Assembly: GCA_018222965.1 (NCBI GenBank)
Contig: JAAEZH010000019.1
Span: forward strand, 1 to 45,858
DNA: 45,858 bases
Source of the DNA: Bacteroidota bacterium
GTDB lineage: Bacteria; Bacteroidota; Bacteroidia; Chitinophagales; Saprospiraceae
Direction of reading: 5' to 3'
In this document: piece after piece, positions 7,381-17,122 of the stretch
How the letters are laid out: every line of letters starts with the position of its first letter
Position numbering within the stretch: position 1 is the first letter of the stretch
Notes under the pieces: generated by a model
The model's database searches: none
Seen by the model: only the letters and a program-made list of their open reading frames with translations
What the model was told of the DNA's origin: nothing
Position numbers and translations under genes: made by a program

Positions 7381-9969
7381 ATGCGCCAATACCTGACCTT
7401 ATTATTTCTTTCGCTGTTTGCCACCTGCCTTTCCGCTCAGGACACCTCTATGGATTATTACCTGCCGGATGTAAATTTAGACCGGTCGATTCCCAGTCCG
7501 CAGGATGTTCTGGGTTTTGAAGTAGGTAAATGGCATTTGAGTCACGATCAACTTGTGCGGTATCTATACGAATTGGCAGAAGCTTCTGATAACATTCAGA
7601 TTGAGGAATACGGTCGCACACACGAGGATCGTCCGCTTATTCTCCTCACTATCAGCTCGCCAAAAAATCTCGAAAATTTGGAGGAGATCCGCCAAAGGCA
7701 TTTGCTCAATGCCGATCCAAATGCAGAAAATGTTGATGTCTCTGATGATCCCGTGGTGGTGTATCAGGGATTTAGCATTCACGGCAACGAGCCCAGTGGA
7801 GCCAATGCAGCCGTATTATTGGCTTATTATCTCGCCGCCGGAAAAGGAAGGCAGGTAGAGAAATTTCTCGATGATGCCGTCATTTTATTGGATCCCTGTT
7901 TCAATCCGGATGGTTTTCATCGATTTAGCACCTGGGCCAACATGCACAAGTCGGCAGTGGGAAATGCCGATCCCAACAGCCGGGAATTTAATGAAGTCTG
8001 GCCAGGAGGCCGTACCAACCATTATTGGTTTGACCTGAATCGCGACTGGTTGCTGGCCCAACATCCCGAAAGCCAGGGAAGGCTGCGTCTATTTCACAAG
8101 TGGAAACCCAATGTCCTGACCGATCACCACGAAATGGGCACCAACGCCACTTTCTTCTTTCAACCCGGTGTACCCCAACGCACCAATCCGCTTACGCCCG
8201 ACAGGAACCAGCAACTTACTGCCGAAATCGGCAACTTCCACGCAGCAGCTTTGGATGAGATCGGATCGCTTTACTACTCTCAGGAAAACTTTGACGATTA
8301 CTATTATGGAAAGGGATCGACCTACCCGGACATTAATGGGTCGGTAGGTATCCTTTTTGAACAGGGAAGTTCGCGCGGCCACGTTCAGGAAAGTGAGAAC
8401 GGCCTGGTATTTTTCCCATTTACCATCCGCAATCAATTGAAAACGGCTATTTCAACCCTGGAAGGTTCCGTTTCCCTGCGCAAAGAACTGCTGGATTATC
8501 AAAAGGAATTCTATTCCAATGCGGCCAAAGAGGCTTTCGCCGAAAGGCGTAAAGCATTTATTTATGGAGAACTGCATGATCAAACACGCCTGCGGGCCTT
8601 TACGGATCTCTTGCAATTGCATCAGATAGAAACCTTTGAGCTCAACAAGGAAGTTCAGGCCAACGGCACTACATTCAAGCCGGGGAAAGCTTTTGTAGTT
8701 CCCTTGCAGCAGGATCAATACCGCCTGATCCGTACCATTTTTGAAACCACGGATACTTTTAAGGACAGCCTTTTTTATGATGTTTCGGCCTGGACACTCC
8801 CCATGGCTTTCAATCTCGAATTTGAATCGGTGGAAAAAGGAGATCTCGCCGGAAACCCGGTATCGGAATCCAGCTGGCTCGAAATTGAAGCTCCCGAATA
8901 CAGCGAGTATGCCTACCTGATTGAATGGGATGATTATGCAGCTCCCAAAGCTGCCAATAAATTGTTGGAAGCCGGGTTGCGGGTAAAAGTAGCCATGCAG
9001 CCCTTCCAGACCAACCGCCGCAGTTTTGATCGCGGTACATTGATGATCCCGGTTGCCGGTCAATCAATGGGGGCAGAAACACTGCACAATCGAATACTGG
9101 CCATAAGCGAAAGCTGTCGTATTAAGGTATATGATGCGGATACCGGGCTCACCCCCGCCGGAATCGATTTGGGCAGCCGACAATTTCAGCGGCTGGAGTT
9201 GCCCGAAGTTTTATTGGTGGGTGGCAGTGGCACCTACTCCTATGAAGTTGGTGAGATGTGGTATTTGCTTGAAGAGCGCTTAGGCATTCCGGCAAGTATT
9301 GTAGAAGCCGACCGTCTAAGTCGAATCAATCTCGATCGGTATAATGTTATTCTGTTGGCCCATGGGTCTTATGGCAGCCTGGGCGCATCGGGTACCAAAA
9401 AACTGCAGGAATGGGTGCGTAGTGGTGGAACCTTGTGGTGCCAGCGGGGTGCTGTAAACTGGGCTATTTCTAATCAGTTGAGCGGTGCCGTTGTTCAAAA
9501 AGAAACTGACGAGGCAGAGGCAGAAACCGAAGAGAAACCAGAGTGGCAGACTTACAGCAGCCTTTCGGCGAATAGCGGAAGTCGGGTTATTGGTGGTGCT
9601 ATCCTTTCGGCGGAAGCCGATTTAAGTCATCCCCTGCTGTTTGGCTTTAAGCGCAATACAATACCGGTATTCCGAAGAGGAACCCTATTTTTGGAAGACA
9701 CGGAAAATCCTTATGCCAGTCCATTGCGATACAGCAAGGAGCCTGTTCTCAGTGGCTACGTGCATGAGAGTCAGGTGGAGAAGATTAGCGGCAGTCCGGC
9801 CCTGGTGGTAAGCCGGGTTGGCAGCGGACGTGTTATTTGCAGTCCGGACAATCTCAACTTCCGGGCTTACTGGTACGGTACACAAAAGCTTACGACCAAT
9901 GCTATTTTCTTTGGCCATCTGATAAGTGGCAGAGCGGCTGAGGCGGTGAAGCCTCCTCCAGCCAAATAA
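7381..9969 (+). CDS. Secreted M14 family zinc carboxypeptidase
   Basis: An exported metallopeptidase of the M14 clan, expected to trim C-terminal residues of peptides outside the cytoplasm. The start at 7381 (MRQYLTLLFLSLFATCLSAQ) gives a textbook signal peptide; an upstream TTG at 7330 would bury it. Zinc-site residues are visible as FSIHGNEPSG (His about 134, Glu about 137) and a later TDHHEMG. DLNRDW and a FNPDGFHRF segment are also typical of the Bacteroidota version. The C-terminal third contains a class-I-amidotransferase-like fold (VLLVGGSGTYSYEVGEMWYLL, then ILLAHGSYG), also usual for this ~850-aa group. It is monocistronic and flanked by divergent and gene-free DNA. Confidence 0.9.
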   Translation: MRQYLTLLFLSLFATCLSAQDTSMDYYLPDVNLDRSIPSPQDVLGFEVGKWHLSHDQLVRYLYELAEASDNIQIEEYGRTHEDRPLILLTISSPKNLENLEEIRQRHLLNADPNAENVDVSDDPVVVYQGFSIHGNEPSGANAAVLLAYYLAAGKGRQVEKFLDDAVILLDPCFNPDGFHRFSTWANMHKSAVGNADPNSREFNEVWPGGRTNHYWFDLNRDWLLAQHPESQGRLRLFHKWKPNVLTDHHEMGTNATFFFQPGVPQRTNPLTPDRNQQLTAEIGNFHAAALDEIGSLYYSQENFDDYYYGKGSTYPDINGSVGILFEQGSSRGHVQESENGLVFFPFTIRNQLKTAISTLEGSVSLRKELLDYQKEFYSNAAKEAFAERRKAFIYGELHDQTRLRAFTDLLQLHQIETFELNKEVQANGTTFKPGKAFVVPLQQDQYRLIRTIFETTDTFKDSLFYDVSAWTLPMAFNLEFESVEKGDLAGNPVSESSWLEIEAPEYSEYAYLIEWDDYAAPKAANKLLEAGLRVKVAMQPFQTNRRSFDRGTLMIPVAGQSMGAETLHNRILAISESCRIKVYDADTGLTPAGIDLGSRQFQRLELPEVLLVGGSGTYSYEVGEMWYLLEERLGIPASIVEADRLSRINLDRYNVILLAHGSYGSLGASGTKKLQEWVRSGGTLWCQRGAVNWAISNQLSGAVVQKETDEAEAETEEKPEWQTYSSLSANSGSRVIGGAILSAEADLSHPLLFGFKRNTIPVFRRGTLFLEDTENPYASPLRYSKEPVLSGYVHESQVEKISGSPALVVSRVGSGRVICSPDNLNFRAYWYGTQKLTTNAIFFGHLISGRAAEAVKPPPAK

Positions 9970-10320
9970 GGCGTTTTTATAGGTATTTATAACTCAATTC
10001 TAAAAAAGCTAAACGTTTATTTTCAACCTGACAGGTTGGCCAACCTGTCAGGTTGAGGATAGACACTTTCCCTTTCCGATTTAATCTATTTCGCTCCTAA
10101 AGAAAGTCTTAAAACCAACCTAACTAACTCATTTTTAAACCATTAAGACTTTCACTTAGGCTCCCGTTTTTAGCAGTGAAATGAGGAGTTTTCAAATTAG
10201 ACCTGTCAGGTTGCTTAACCTGACAGGTCCTCAAGGCACAAGTGCACCCTCTCTCGATGGCCCATTCCGTCATACGGATGTTAAATCATTATCATTTTTT
10301 TGGGATAATGACGATTGTCA
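9970..10320. repeat. Gene-free region packed with inverted repeats
   Basis: This holds no gene. 10024-10055 is a perfect 32-bp palindrome built from two AACCTGACAGGTT-type units. 10102-10112 and 10143-10153 are an 11-bp inverted pair, GAAAGTCTTAA/TTAAGACTTTC. 10200-10229 is GACCTGTCAGGTT, four bases, then its complement. The first palindrome is preceded by AGCTAAACGTTTATTT (10007-10022), which also flanks the larger palindrome at 31177-31239. Such hairpins may terminate the peptidase transcript. Confidence 0.85.
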
Positions 10321-10380
10321 TTTGGAAAATTCAAAGGCACGATTAATTTTGCAGTTGTATTTATTTAGATTAAATCTAAA
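10321..10380 (+). promoter_or_regulatory. Promoter with DtxR/MntR-type operator
   Basis: A full Bacteroidota primary-sigma promoter is visible: TTTG (10321-10324), 19 bp, TAATTTTG (10344-10351), matching TTTG-N19-21-TAnnTTTG. About 7-10 bp after the expected start site lies TTTAGATTAAATCTAAA (10364-10380), an inverted repeat with 8-bp arms around one A. It resembles boxes of the DtxR/MntR/SirR metalloregulators. Its place just after the start site suits repression by a metal-loaded regulator. The start codon of the first iron-uptake gene is at 10404. Confidence 0.7.
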
Positions 10381-10403
10381 CAAAACTCAACCTACGATTT
10401 AGC

Positions 10404-11513
10404 ATGAAAATCAGCACACTTTCCCGCCTGTTTGTATTTGTATTATTTAGCATTAGTATTCTTTCCTGCGAGAAAGAGGATGACAAAATGAACCCCGATT
10501 ACACCATCCCCTCTACCTATGATTTTGAACATGTAGATTATTCCGGCCAAAGCACCCGACTGGCCATGATGGGAGAAATAAAAGCTTATTTAAGCAGTGC
10601 CCAGGAAGAAGGAGTAAGCCTTGACGCAGATCGCCTCGAAGCCATGTACAGCAACGATGCTGTCAACGCACAGTGGTCTCAGACTTATGATGATTCCAAA
10701 CAACTGAAAAGCAAAACCTTTGAATCGGAGCAGGAAACTTTCAGCCAATTGCTGAGTATGGCCGCCAATGCCAGCACTTCCACAGAGCCTGCTGCCAATG
10801 GAACAGCAGGTCGCCTGAGTAATGCAGATGAAAGCAAAACATACCTGCTCAATGCCAATGGACTGGAGCCGACCCAATTGATCGAAAAAGGCCTCATGGG
10901 AGCCTGCTTCTACTATCAATCAACTGCCGTTTATTTTGGCGACGACAAAATGAATGTCGACAACAAAGAAGTAGAACCCGGCAAAGGAACCAGCATGGAG
11001 CATCACTGGGATGAAGCCTTCGGGTATTTTGGCGTACCCACCGATTTCCCGATTTCTACCGACGGGCTGGTTTACTGGGGCAAGTACTCCAATTCCCGAA
11101 ATGCAGTCCTGGACTGCAACCAAACCATCATGGATGCATTCATCGAAGGTCGTGCAGCTATTTCAAACGACGATCTCAACACCCGCGATGAGATGATTGA
11201 GATCATCCGCAGCGAATGGGAGTTGATTGCCGTTGGTTCTGCCATCCACTACCTAAACACCGCCGCCGAAAGCAATGATTTTGCCATCCAGGCACATGTG
11301 CTTTCTGAAGCCATTGGCTTTATTTATGCGCTGCAGTTTAACCCTTCCAAGAAAATCGATAATACGACTGTAGGAAATCTCCTGACCGATCTTGCCGGTT
11401 CGGCCAATTTTGAGGAAATGAATCTTTATGATCTGTCTCCGGCTGTCATACTCCAGGTGAGAGACCAACTGGCCTCTTTATACGAATTGGAGTCTGTCAA
11501 GGAATCCCTCTAA
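10404..11513 (+). CDS. DUF4856 domain lipoprotein (iron-uptake operon)
   Basis: A 369-aa lipoprotein (lipobox ILSC, Cys about residue 22) followed by EKEDDKMNPDYTIPSTYDFE, the start of the DUF4856 domain that fills the protein. DUF4856 proteins in Bacteroidota typically sit beside imelysin lipoproteins and TonB receptors, as here. They are thought to act in periplasmic or surface handling of iron, but the reaction or ligand is not established. It is the first gene after the metal-type operator. The next gene starts 10 bp after its stop. Confidence 0.85.
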   Translation: MKISTLSRLFVFVLFSISILSCEKEDDKMNPDYTIPSTYDFEHVDYSGQSTRLAMMGEIKAYLSSAQEEGVSLDADRLEAMYSNDAVNAQWSQTYDDSKQLKSKTFESEQETFSQLLSMAANASTSTEPAANGTAGRLSNADESKTYLLNANGLEPTQLIEKGLMGACFYYQSTAVYFGDDKMNVDNKEVEPGKGTSMEHHWDEAFGYFGVPTDFPISTDGLVYWGKYSNSRNAVLDCNQTIMDAFIEGRAAISNDDLNTRDEMIEIIRSEWELIAVGSAIHYLNTAAESNDFAIQAHVLSEAIGFIYALQFNPSKKIDNTTVGNLLTDLAGSANFEEMNLYDLSPAVILQVRDQLASLYELESVKESL

Positions 11514-11523
11514 AAAACAATTT

Positions 11524-12645
11524 ATGCTTTTGCGAATTTCCACCCTAATTCTCGCAAGCGCTTTCCTTCTATTGGGGAGCGCTTGTAAGAATGATGACGG
11601 CGATGACAATCCCATCACCGATTGTATGTCGGATTTTGATCAGGAGACTATGTATGAAAACCTGGTCAATCAACTGATCATGCCATCCTATGACAATTTG
11701 CTCAATCAGCTGGCACTACTCGAAGATCAATTAGACATCTTCATGCCCGCTCCGGATGCCCCCAAACTGGAGGCGCTGCAAAATCAGTTTATCGAAACCT
11801 GGAAGTCCTGGCAGTGGGCTGCAGCCTTCGAATTTGGCCCGGCAGAAGAAAACTTCCTGCGCAGCAGCCTCAACAACTTCCCCGTAGATACGCAGGCAGT
11901 GCATGCCAACATTCAATCCGGGAATTGGGATTTTGACCTGCCCGATAATTACGACAAAGGATTCCCGGCAATGGACTATCTCCTGTTTGGATCTGCAGCT
12001 AATAATGCATCCATCGCTGACCTCTTTGCCAATTCGGATGCGCATCGGGATTATGTACAGGCTGTTTTTCAGGATATGTACAATAGGACGCTGGCCACTC
12101 AAACCGCCTGGACAGACAATTATGCAGCAACCTTTATCGCTAATACCGGTACCGCTGCAGGCACCAGCCTGAGCCTGGTCGTAAACAACCTGAACCAGTT
12201 TTACGAGATCATCAAAAGAGATCAAATCGGGATTCCCAGCGGAGTCGTAACCCTTGGCTTTACCAACCCGGATAAAGTGGAAGCCTACTATTCGGGCATT
12301 TCGCTGGGCTTATGCAAAGAAGCCCTTGCCGCCAACGAAGCTTTTTACCTGGGCAACAACCAAAATGGAGATTCCGGCCAGGGCCTGGATGATTTCCTAA
12401 GACATATTGGAGCCCTCAAAAACGGACAGTCACTTGACCAACTCATACAAGATCAATACAGTCTGGCCAAATCTGCTCTAGAGGCACTCGAAGCCCCGCT
12501 ATCGGAGACTGTGGATCAGAATCCGGAGGCAGTTTCTGAGGCTTACGCCGAATTGTCTCGTCAGGTGGTCCAATTGAAAACGGATCTGCCTTCTGCACTT
12601 TGCGTATCAATTACATACATCGACAACCCGAGTGATTCTGACTAA
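11524..12645 (+). CDS. Imelysin family lipoprotein
   Basis: A 373-aa lipoprotein (lipobox LGSAC, Cys about residue 21) with a helical imelysin-type domain. Recognisable segments include ETWKSWQWAAAFEFGP and GFPAMDYLLFG, the latter matching the conserved G-x-x-A-x-(E/D)-Y-L-L-F-G of the family. Imelysins such as IrpA and EfeO-like proteins function in iron acquisition outside the cytoplasm, although many lack a proven enzymatic role. The gene is second in the operon and overlaps the next gene by 14 bp if that uses its GTG start, suggesting translational coupling. Confidence 0.88.
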   Translation: MLLRISTLILASAFLLLGSACKNDDGDDNPITDCMSDFDQETMYENLVNQLIMPSYDNLLNQLALLEDQLDIFMPAPDAPKLEALQNQFIETWKSWQWAAAFEFGPAEENFLRSSLNNFPVDTQAVHANIQSGNWDFDLPDNYDKGFPAMDYLLFGSAANNASIADLFANSDAHRDYVQAVFQDMYNRTLATQTAWTDNYAATFIANTGTAAGTSLSLVVNNLNQFYEIIKRDQIGIPSGVVTLGFTNPDKVEAYYSGISLGLCKEALAANEAFYLGNNQNGDSGQGLDDFLRHIGALKNGQSLDQLIQDQYSLAKSALEALEAPLSETVDQNPEAVSEAYAELSRQVVQLKTDLPSALCVSITYIDNPSDSD

Positions 12646-13966
12646 TCTCCGTCAACATATCACCAAGCCGATTTCAATCGCACCGCTGGTCACCTTTCGC
12701 ATTTTGTTTGGTGGCCTGATGTGCTTTGGCGCATTGCGCTTTATGTGGTCCGGATGGATAGAAAAGCTGTTTGTAGACCCCGATTTCTTTTTCAAGTTTC
12801 AAGGATTTGAATGGGTTCAGGTGCCCGGACCAGCCGGCTTGTACTTCCTGTATGGTCTGGTAGCCCTAAGCGCTCTGGGCATCATGTTGGGCGCCTTTTG
12901 CCGGATCAGTACCATTGCCTTTTTTGTCAGCTTTACTTATACCGAATTACTCGATGCCACCAATTACCTGAATCATTATTATCTGGTCTGTTTGCTGGCT
13001 TTCATCCTGATCTGGCTTCCGGCCAATCGGGCCTTCTCCCTGGATGCCTGGCGAAAACCGAACCTGACCAGGTATCGGGTGCCCGCCTGGACCATTTATA
13101 TTTTACTGTTTCAGATCGGGACCGTTTATACCTTCGCCGGACTGGCAAAACTCAATCCGGACTGGTTGTTTCACGCGATGCCCCTGGCTGTATGGTTGCC
13201 CGAACATACCAATTTACCGGTATTGGGATATTTCTTCCAGTTTAAATGGACCGCATTTCTATTCTGCTGGATCGGCGCAATTTATGACCTGAGTGTAGTT
13301 TGGCTATTGCTTTTCCGGAAAACCAGGCCCTGGGCATATGCATTGGTGGTTCTCTTTCACGCGCTTACCGGATTGCTGTTTAATATTGGCCTGTTTCCAC
13401 TGATCATGGTCAGTTCGACACTTATTTTCTTTTCTGCCGATTTTCATCGAAAGGCCCTGTCATTTATCGGGTACAGGGAAGCAGAAAATGAGGTAAACTA
13501 TGAGCCACCCACTGGATTAAATCACATTGGCAAATGGGCTTTGCCGCTTTTTGTAGGCATTCAATTGCTGATGCCTTTCAGACACTGGCTCTATCCGGGG
13601 GATGTACTCTGGACGGAAGAGGGTTACCGGTTTTCCTGGCGGGTCATGCTGGTGGAGAAAGCCGGTACCGCCACATTTACCGTGGAGGATTCAGCCAGCT
13701 CCCGAAAGAGCGAAGTCATTAACGGCGATTACTTAAGTCTTTTCCAGGAGAAACAAATGGCTATCCAGCCGGATTTCATTCTTCAATTTGCACACTTTCT
13801 CCAAACGGAGTATGAGGAAAAACATGGATTTAAAGACCCAATTGTTAAGGTTGAAGCGCATGTGGCACTTAACGGCAGGAGCAGTCGTCCATTTATCGAT
13901 CCGGAAGTAAATCTGGCACAGATCCAAGCTTCTCTCGCACCCAAAGCATGGATATTAAGAAAGTAA
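12632..13966 (+). CDS. HTTM / vitamin K-dependent gamma-carboxylase-like membrane protein
   Basis: A 444-aa multi-pass inner-membrane protein. The N-terminal ~280 residues hold several hydrophobic helices with the HTTM hallmarks LLDATNYLNHYYLVCLLAF and FAGLAKLNPDWLF. These resemble the core of vitamin K-dependent gamma-glutamyl carboxylases. The C-terminal ~150 residues are soluble. The start is a GTG at 12632 inside the previous gene; no nearby ATG keeps the first helix. Bacterial HTTM proteins are often found next to imelysins, but their chemistry is mostly unproven. In this operon a role in maturing or energising metal uptake can be proposed only from context. Confidence 0.85.
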   Translation: MILTNLRQHITKPISIAPLVTFRILFGGLMCFGALRFMWSGWIEKLFVDPDFFFKFQGFEWVQVPGPAGLYFLYGLVALSALGIMLGAFCRISTIAFFVSFTYTELLDATNYLNHYYLVCLLAFILIWLPANRAFSLDAWRKPNLTRYRVPAWTIYILLFQIGTVYTFAGLAKLNPDWLFHAMPLAVWLPEHTNLPVLGYFFQFKWTAFLFCWIGAIYDLSVVWLLLFRKTRPWAYALVVLFHALTGLLFNIGLFPLIMVSSTLIFFSADFHRKALSFIGYREAENEVNYEPPTGLNHIGKWALPLFVGIQLLMPFRHWLYPGDVLWTEEGYRFSWRVMLVEKAGTATFTVEDSASSRKSEVINGDYLSLFQEKQMAIQPDFILQFAHFLQTEYEEKHGFKDPIVKVEAHVALNGRSSRPFIDPEVNLAQIQASLAPKAWILRK

Positions 13967-13968
13967 TT

Positions 13969-16398
13969 ATGAAAAACCGCTTTCACCTTATTTGCTGTCT
14001 TGTCTTTCTCCTTCAACTCTCCTTACACGGCCAACAGTTGATTGAGGGAAAGGTCACCGATGCCGAAAGCAGCGAAGCCCTTTCCATGGCCAGCGTGCAA
14101 TTGGGGCAATCCTATTCCCAGACCGATGAAAACGGATTTTTCAGCCTTTCCGCCGAGTATGAAACAGACGAGCAATTGATTGTTTTTTTTCCCGGCTATA
14201 AAACCGTTTACATTTCCGGAGATCGCCTTTCAGAGCAAAGCGGAGCTGCCTTTCTGGAAATCAAAATGACTCCTCTCCTCTTAGATCTCGAAGCCGTTGA
14301 AGTCGCTGCCGAAAGTGCTGGCGGATACAGCCTGAGACGTTTGCGTAATGTGGAGGGAGCGGCCATTTATGCCGGTCGAAAAACCGAAGTGGTAGAGCTC
14401 GGCAATCTGGTTGCCAATCTGGCCACCAATAATCCCCGGCAGATCTACCAGGGCATCGCCGGACTCAATATTTGGGAAAACGACGGCTCCGGACTCCAGC
14501 TGAATATCGGTGCGCGCGGATTAAACCCAAATCGAACGTCCAATTTCAACACCCGCCAAAATGGCTATGACATCAGTGCCGATGCACTTGGATACCCGGA
14601 AAGTTATTACACCCCGCCAAGCCTGGCGCTACAACGCATTGAAATAGTAAGAGGCGCTGCTTCGCTGCAATACGGTCCGCAGTTTGGCGGCCTGCTAAAC
14701 TTTGTCATGAAGAAAGGACCGGCAGATAAAGCCCTTCAGTATACCACCGCCAATACTGTCGGTTCTTTCGGTTTGCTCAACACTTTTCACAGCCTGGGGG
14801 GCAGTGGAAATGGCTGGAATTATTACACTTTTTTTCAGCACAAACAGGGTGACGGCTGGCGACCAAATGCTCCCTTTAATCAGCAGACTGCTTATGCCGC
14901 TATTCACAAAGAAATTTCAGACAACTTTCAAATTGGCGTAGAATATACTTTCATGGATTACCTGGCCCAGCAGCCCGGTGGTTTGCAGGATTTTGAGTTT
15001 GAGCAGGATCCGCGCCAATCAAAACGCAGCCGAAACTGGTTTGCTGTAAACTGGAACCTGGCGGCCCTTAAATGGGAGTATAAGATCAATGATCGCACCC
15101 GTATAGACAATCGTTCTTTCCTCCTCCACGCCTCCCGGAATGCACTGGGCGAGTTGGGTCGGATCAATCGCCCGGACCCCATGCGGGAGCGCGACCTCAT
15201 TATGGGCAACTACGACAACTGGGGCAACGAAACCAGACTGGTACATCGCTACGACATTAAGGGCAAACCAACTACCTTTTTAACTGGTATACGCTATTAT
15301 CAGGGACTGAGCAGCAGCCAGCAGGGAGACGCTAATGATGGCAGTGGTCCGGATTTTGAGTTCCTAAATCCGCAAGATCTGGAAAGGTCGGACTATATAT
15401 TTCCGAGTCGTAATGTGGCGGCTTTTGCCGAAAACCTGTTTAATCTCGGCCAGTGGACCGTCACACCCGGTCTCCGCTTTGAATACATTCGAACCGCCTC
15501 GGAAGGCTATTACAAGCATCGGGTATTCTCGGGTGGCGAAGTGATCTTTGAGCAAAAATTCGACGAAAGTCGGGAAAACAGCCGGCACTTCCTGCTAGCC
15601 GGACTGGGCATTTCGCGGAAGCTGGGCAAAGACCTGGAGCTGTATGGCAATGTCTCTCAAAATTACCGTTCCATCAATTTCAGCGATCTGGCCATTTCCA
15701 ATCCGAATCTAATTGTCGACAGCCTGCTCACCGACGAAAGAGGATATAATGCCGACCTTGGATTCCGGGGAACGGCTTTCCAAAATCGCGTACGCTTTGA
15801 CTTGAGTACCTTTCTGTTGCAATACGACAACCGCATCGGACTGGCAGAGATCGTGGTGCCAGATCCGCTGGTTATTGAGAAAGTCGTAAGTTTCCGTACC
15901 AATATTGGCAAGGCTCGTATCGTCGGACTGGAAAGCTACCTGGAAGCCGAACTGATGCAGTTTATTCAGCCCGGGAATCAGGATTTTTCGATCAAAACTT
16001 CCCTAAACCTGAGCCTGCTGCACGGAAGATATACCAGGGGACACAGCGATTTCAAGGGAAATGAAGTGGAACTTATTCCGCCGCTCAGTCTCAAAACCGG
16101 CTTGGTTCTGGGTTGGAAAAAATTAAGACTTTCCTATCTGTATTCCTATGTCGGCGCACATTACAGTGATGCCACCAATGCTGCCTTTGTAAGCGATGCC
16201 ACCCGTGGAATTATCCCCACATATTCTGTACAGGATCTATCTATTTGTTATTCCTGGAAATGGCTTCGTTTGCAAACCGGAATCAACAATCTGGCCGATG
16301 CCCGTTATTTTACCCGCAGAGCAACGGCTTATCCCGGTCCGGGTATCATTCCGGCAGATGGCCGCAGCTTTTATCTGACTGTAGGCATGCAGTTTTGA
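13969..16398 (+). CDS. TonB-dependent outer-membrane receptor (FecA-like)
   Basis: An 809-aa receptor for import of a ferric chelate or similar metal ligand across the outer membrane. It has a signal peptide (MKNRFHLICCLVFLLQLSLHG), a carboxypeptidase-D-like regulatory domain (IEGKVTDAESSEALSMASVQL), a plug domain (GLNIWENDGSGLQLNIGARGLNPNR, then IEIVRGAASLQYGPQFGGLLNF) and a long beta-barrel ending in SFYLTVGMQF with a terminal Phe. The ATG at 13969 is chosen because it lies 3 bp after the previous stop and opens the signal peptide; an ATG at 13948 overlaps the HTTM gene. It is the last gene of the metal-operator operon, and the ligand is unknown. Confidence 0.92.
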   Translation: MKNRFHLICCLVFLLQLSLHGQQLIEGKVTDAESSEALSMASVQLGQSYSQTDENGFFSLSAEYETDEQLIVFFPGYKTVYISGDRLSEQSGAAFLEIKMTPLLLDLEAVEVAAESAGGYSLRRLRNVEGAAIYAGRKTEVVELGNLVANLATNNPRQIYQGIAGLNIWENDGSGLQLNIGARGLNPNRTSNFNTRQNGYDISADALGYPESYYTPPSLALQRIEIVRGAASLQYGPQFGGLLNFVMKKGPADKALQYTTANTVGSFGLLNTFHSLGGSGNGWNYYTFFQHKQGDGWRPNAPFNQQTAYAAIHKEISDNFQIGVEYTFMDYLAQQPGGLQDFEFEQDPRQSKRSRNWFAVNWNLAALKWEYKINDRTRIDNRSFLLHASRNALGELGRINRPDPMRERDLIMGNYDNWGNETRLVHRYDIKGKPTTFLTGIRYYQGLSSSQQGDANDGSGPDFEFLNPQDLERSDYIFPSRNVAAFAENLFNLGQWTVTPGLRFEYIRTASEGYYKHRVFSGGEVIFEQKFDESRENSRHFLLAGLGISRKLGKDLELYGNVSQNYRSINFSDLAISNPNLIVDSLLTDERGYNADLGFRGTAFQNRVRFDLSTFLLQYDNRIGLAEIVVPDPLVIEKVVSFRTNIGKARIVGLESYLEAELMQFIQPGNQDFSIKTSLNLSLLHGRYTRGHSDFKGNEVELIPPLSLKTGLVLGWKKLRLSYLYSYVGAHYSDATNAAFVSDATRGIIPTYSVQDLSICYSWKWLRLQTGINNLADARYFTRRATAYPGPGIIPADGRSFYLTVGMQF

Positions 16399-16429
16399 AG
16401 TCGCGTTAAAAAAGCCTTCGATTTAAACC

Positions 16430-17122
16430 TCATTCTACCATCCGCTTCATAAAATCTTCCTTGTAAGCTCTACCAATGGGCACAATATGCTCCGGACTCA
16501 GGAATATTTGATTGGAAGCTATTTTCTCCACTTTTGAACCATTGATCAGGAAGGATTTGTGGACCCGGATAAAGTCAGCAGGTCCCAGTCTGGTTTCCCA
16601 GGAAGCCAGGGTTTCCGGGCTCAGGTATTTTTTATCGGAAAGGTGGATCTCTGTATAATCCATATCGGTACAGATGTAGAGAATATCCCGGCTGTTGACT
16701 TTTATGTATTCATAACCCGATTTAATGAAGAAGGCCTTTTCGCCGGAAGGCAATAAACTGGATTTTTGGCCTGCCTGAAATTGATCGGCTTTATTTACGG
16801 CTTTCACAAAACGTTCGAATGAAAAAGGCTTGAGCAGATAATCGACCACATCCAATTCATAACTCTGCACTGCATAATCAGAGAAAGCAGTAGTCATGAT
16901 GACTAAAGGCGGATTGGGCAATGCCCGCAGAAAATCGATACCGGATAATTTAGGCAAATGGATGTCCAGAAAAATCAGTTCGACAGGGTTTTCTTTCAAA
17001 AATTCCAGGGCCTGAATAGCATCCGTAAAAGTTTGTTTCAATTCGAGCGTGCCCATATCCCGAATGTACTTTTTGAGTACCCGCTGTGCCGGAGCCTGAT
17101 CTTCTATGATTACGCAAGTCAT
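16430..17122 (-). CDS. LytTR family response regulator
   Basis: A 230-aa DNA-binding response regulator. The receiver domain has the acidic pocket IIEDQ (Glu7/Asp8), phospho-acceptor Asp53 in FLDIHLP, Thr77 and Lys98 in DYLLKPF. The LytTR domain in the second half includes the typical FIRVHKSFLINGSKVEKI and VPIGRAYKEDF. It overlaps the kinase gene by 4 bp (ATGA), indicating translational coupling. Direct repeats typical of LytTR binding are found at 18319-18350 in front of the divergent TonB receptor, its likely target. Confidence 0.93.
   Translation of the reverse strand: MTCVIIEDQAPAQRVLKKYIRDMGTLELKQTFTDAIQALEFLKENPVELIFLDIHLPKLSGIDFLRALPNPPLVIMTTAFSDYAVQSYELDVVDYLLKPFSFERFVKAVNKADQFQAGQKSSLLPSGEKAFFIKSGYEYIKVNSRDILYICTDMDYTEIHLSDKKYLSPETLASWETRLGPADFIRVHKSFLINGSKVEKIASNQIFLSPEHIVPIGRAYKEDFMKRMVE

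Noticed and set aside
10181-10402. Open frame of 73 codons before the iron operon
   Set aside because: It runs through a CCTGTCAGG palindrome, the promoter and the operator, and has no protein-like features.
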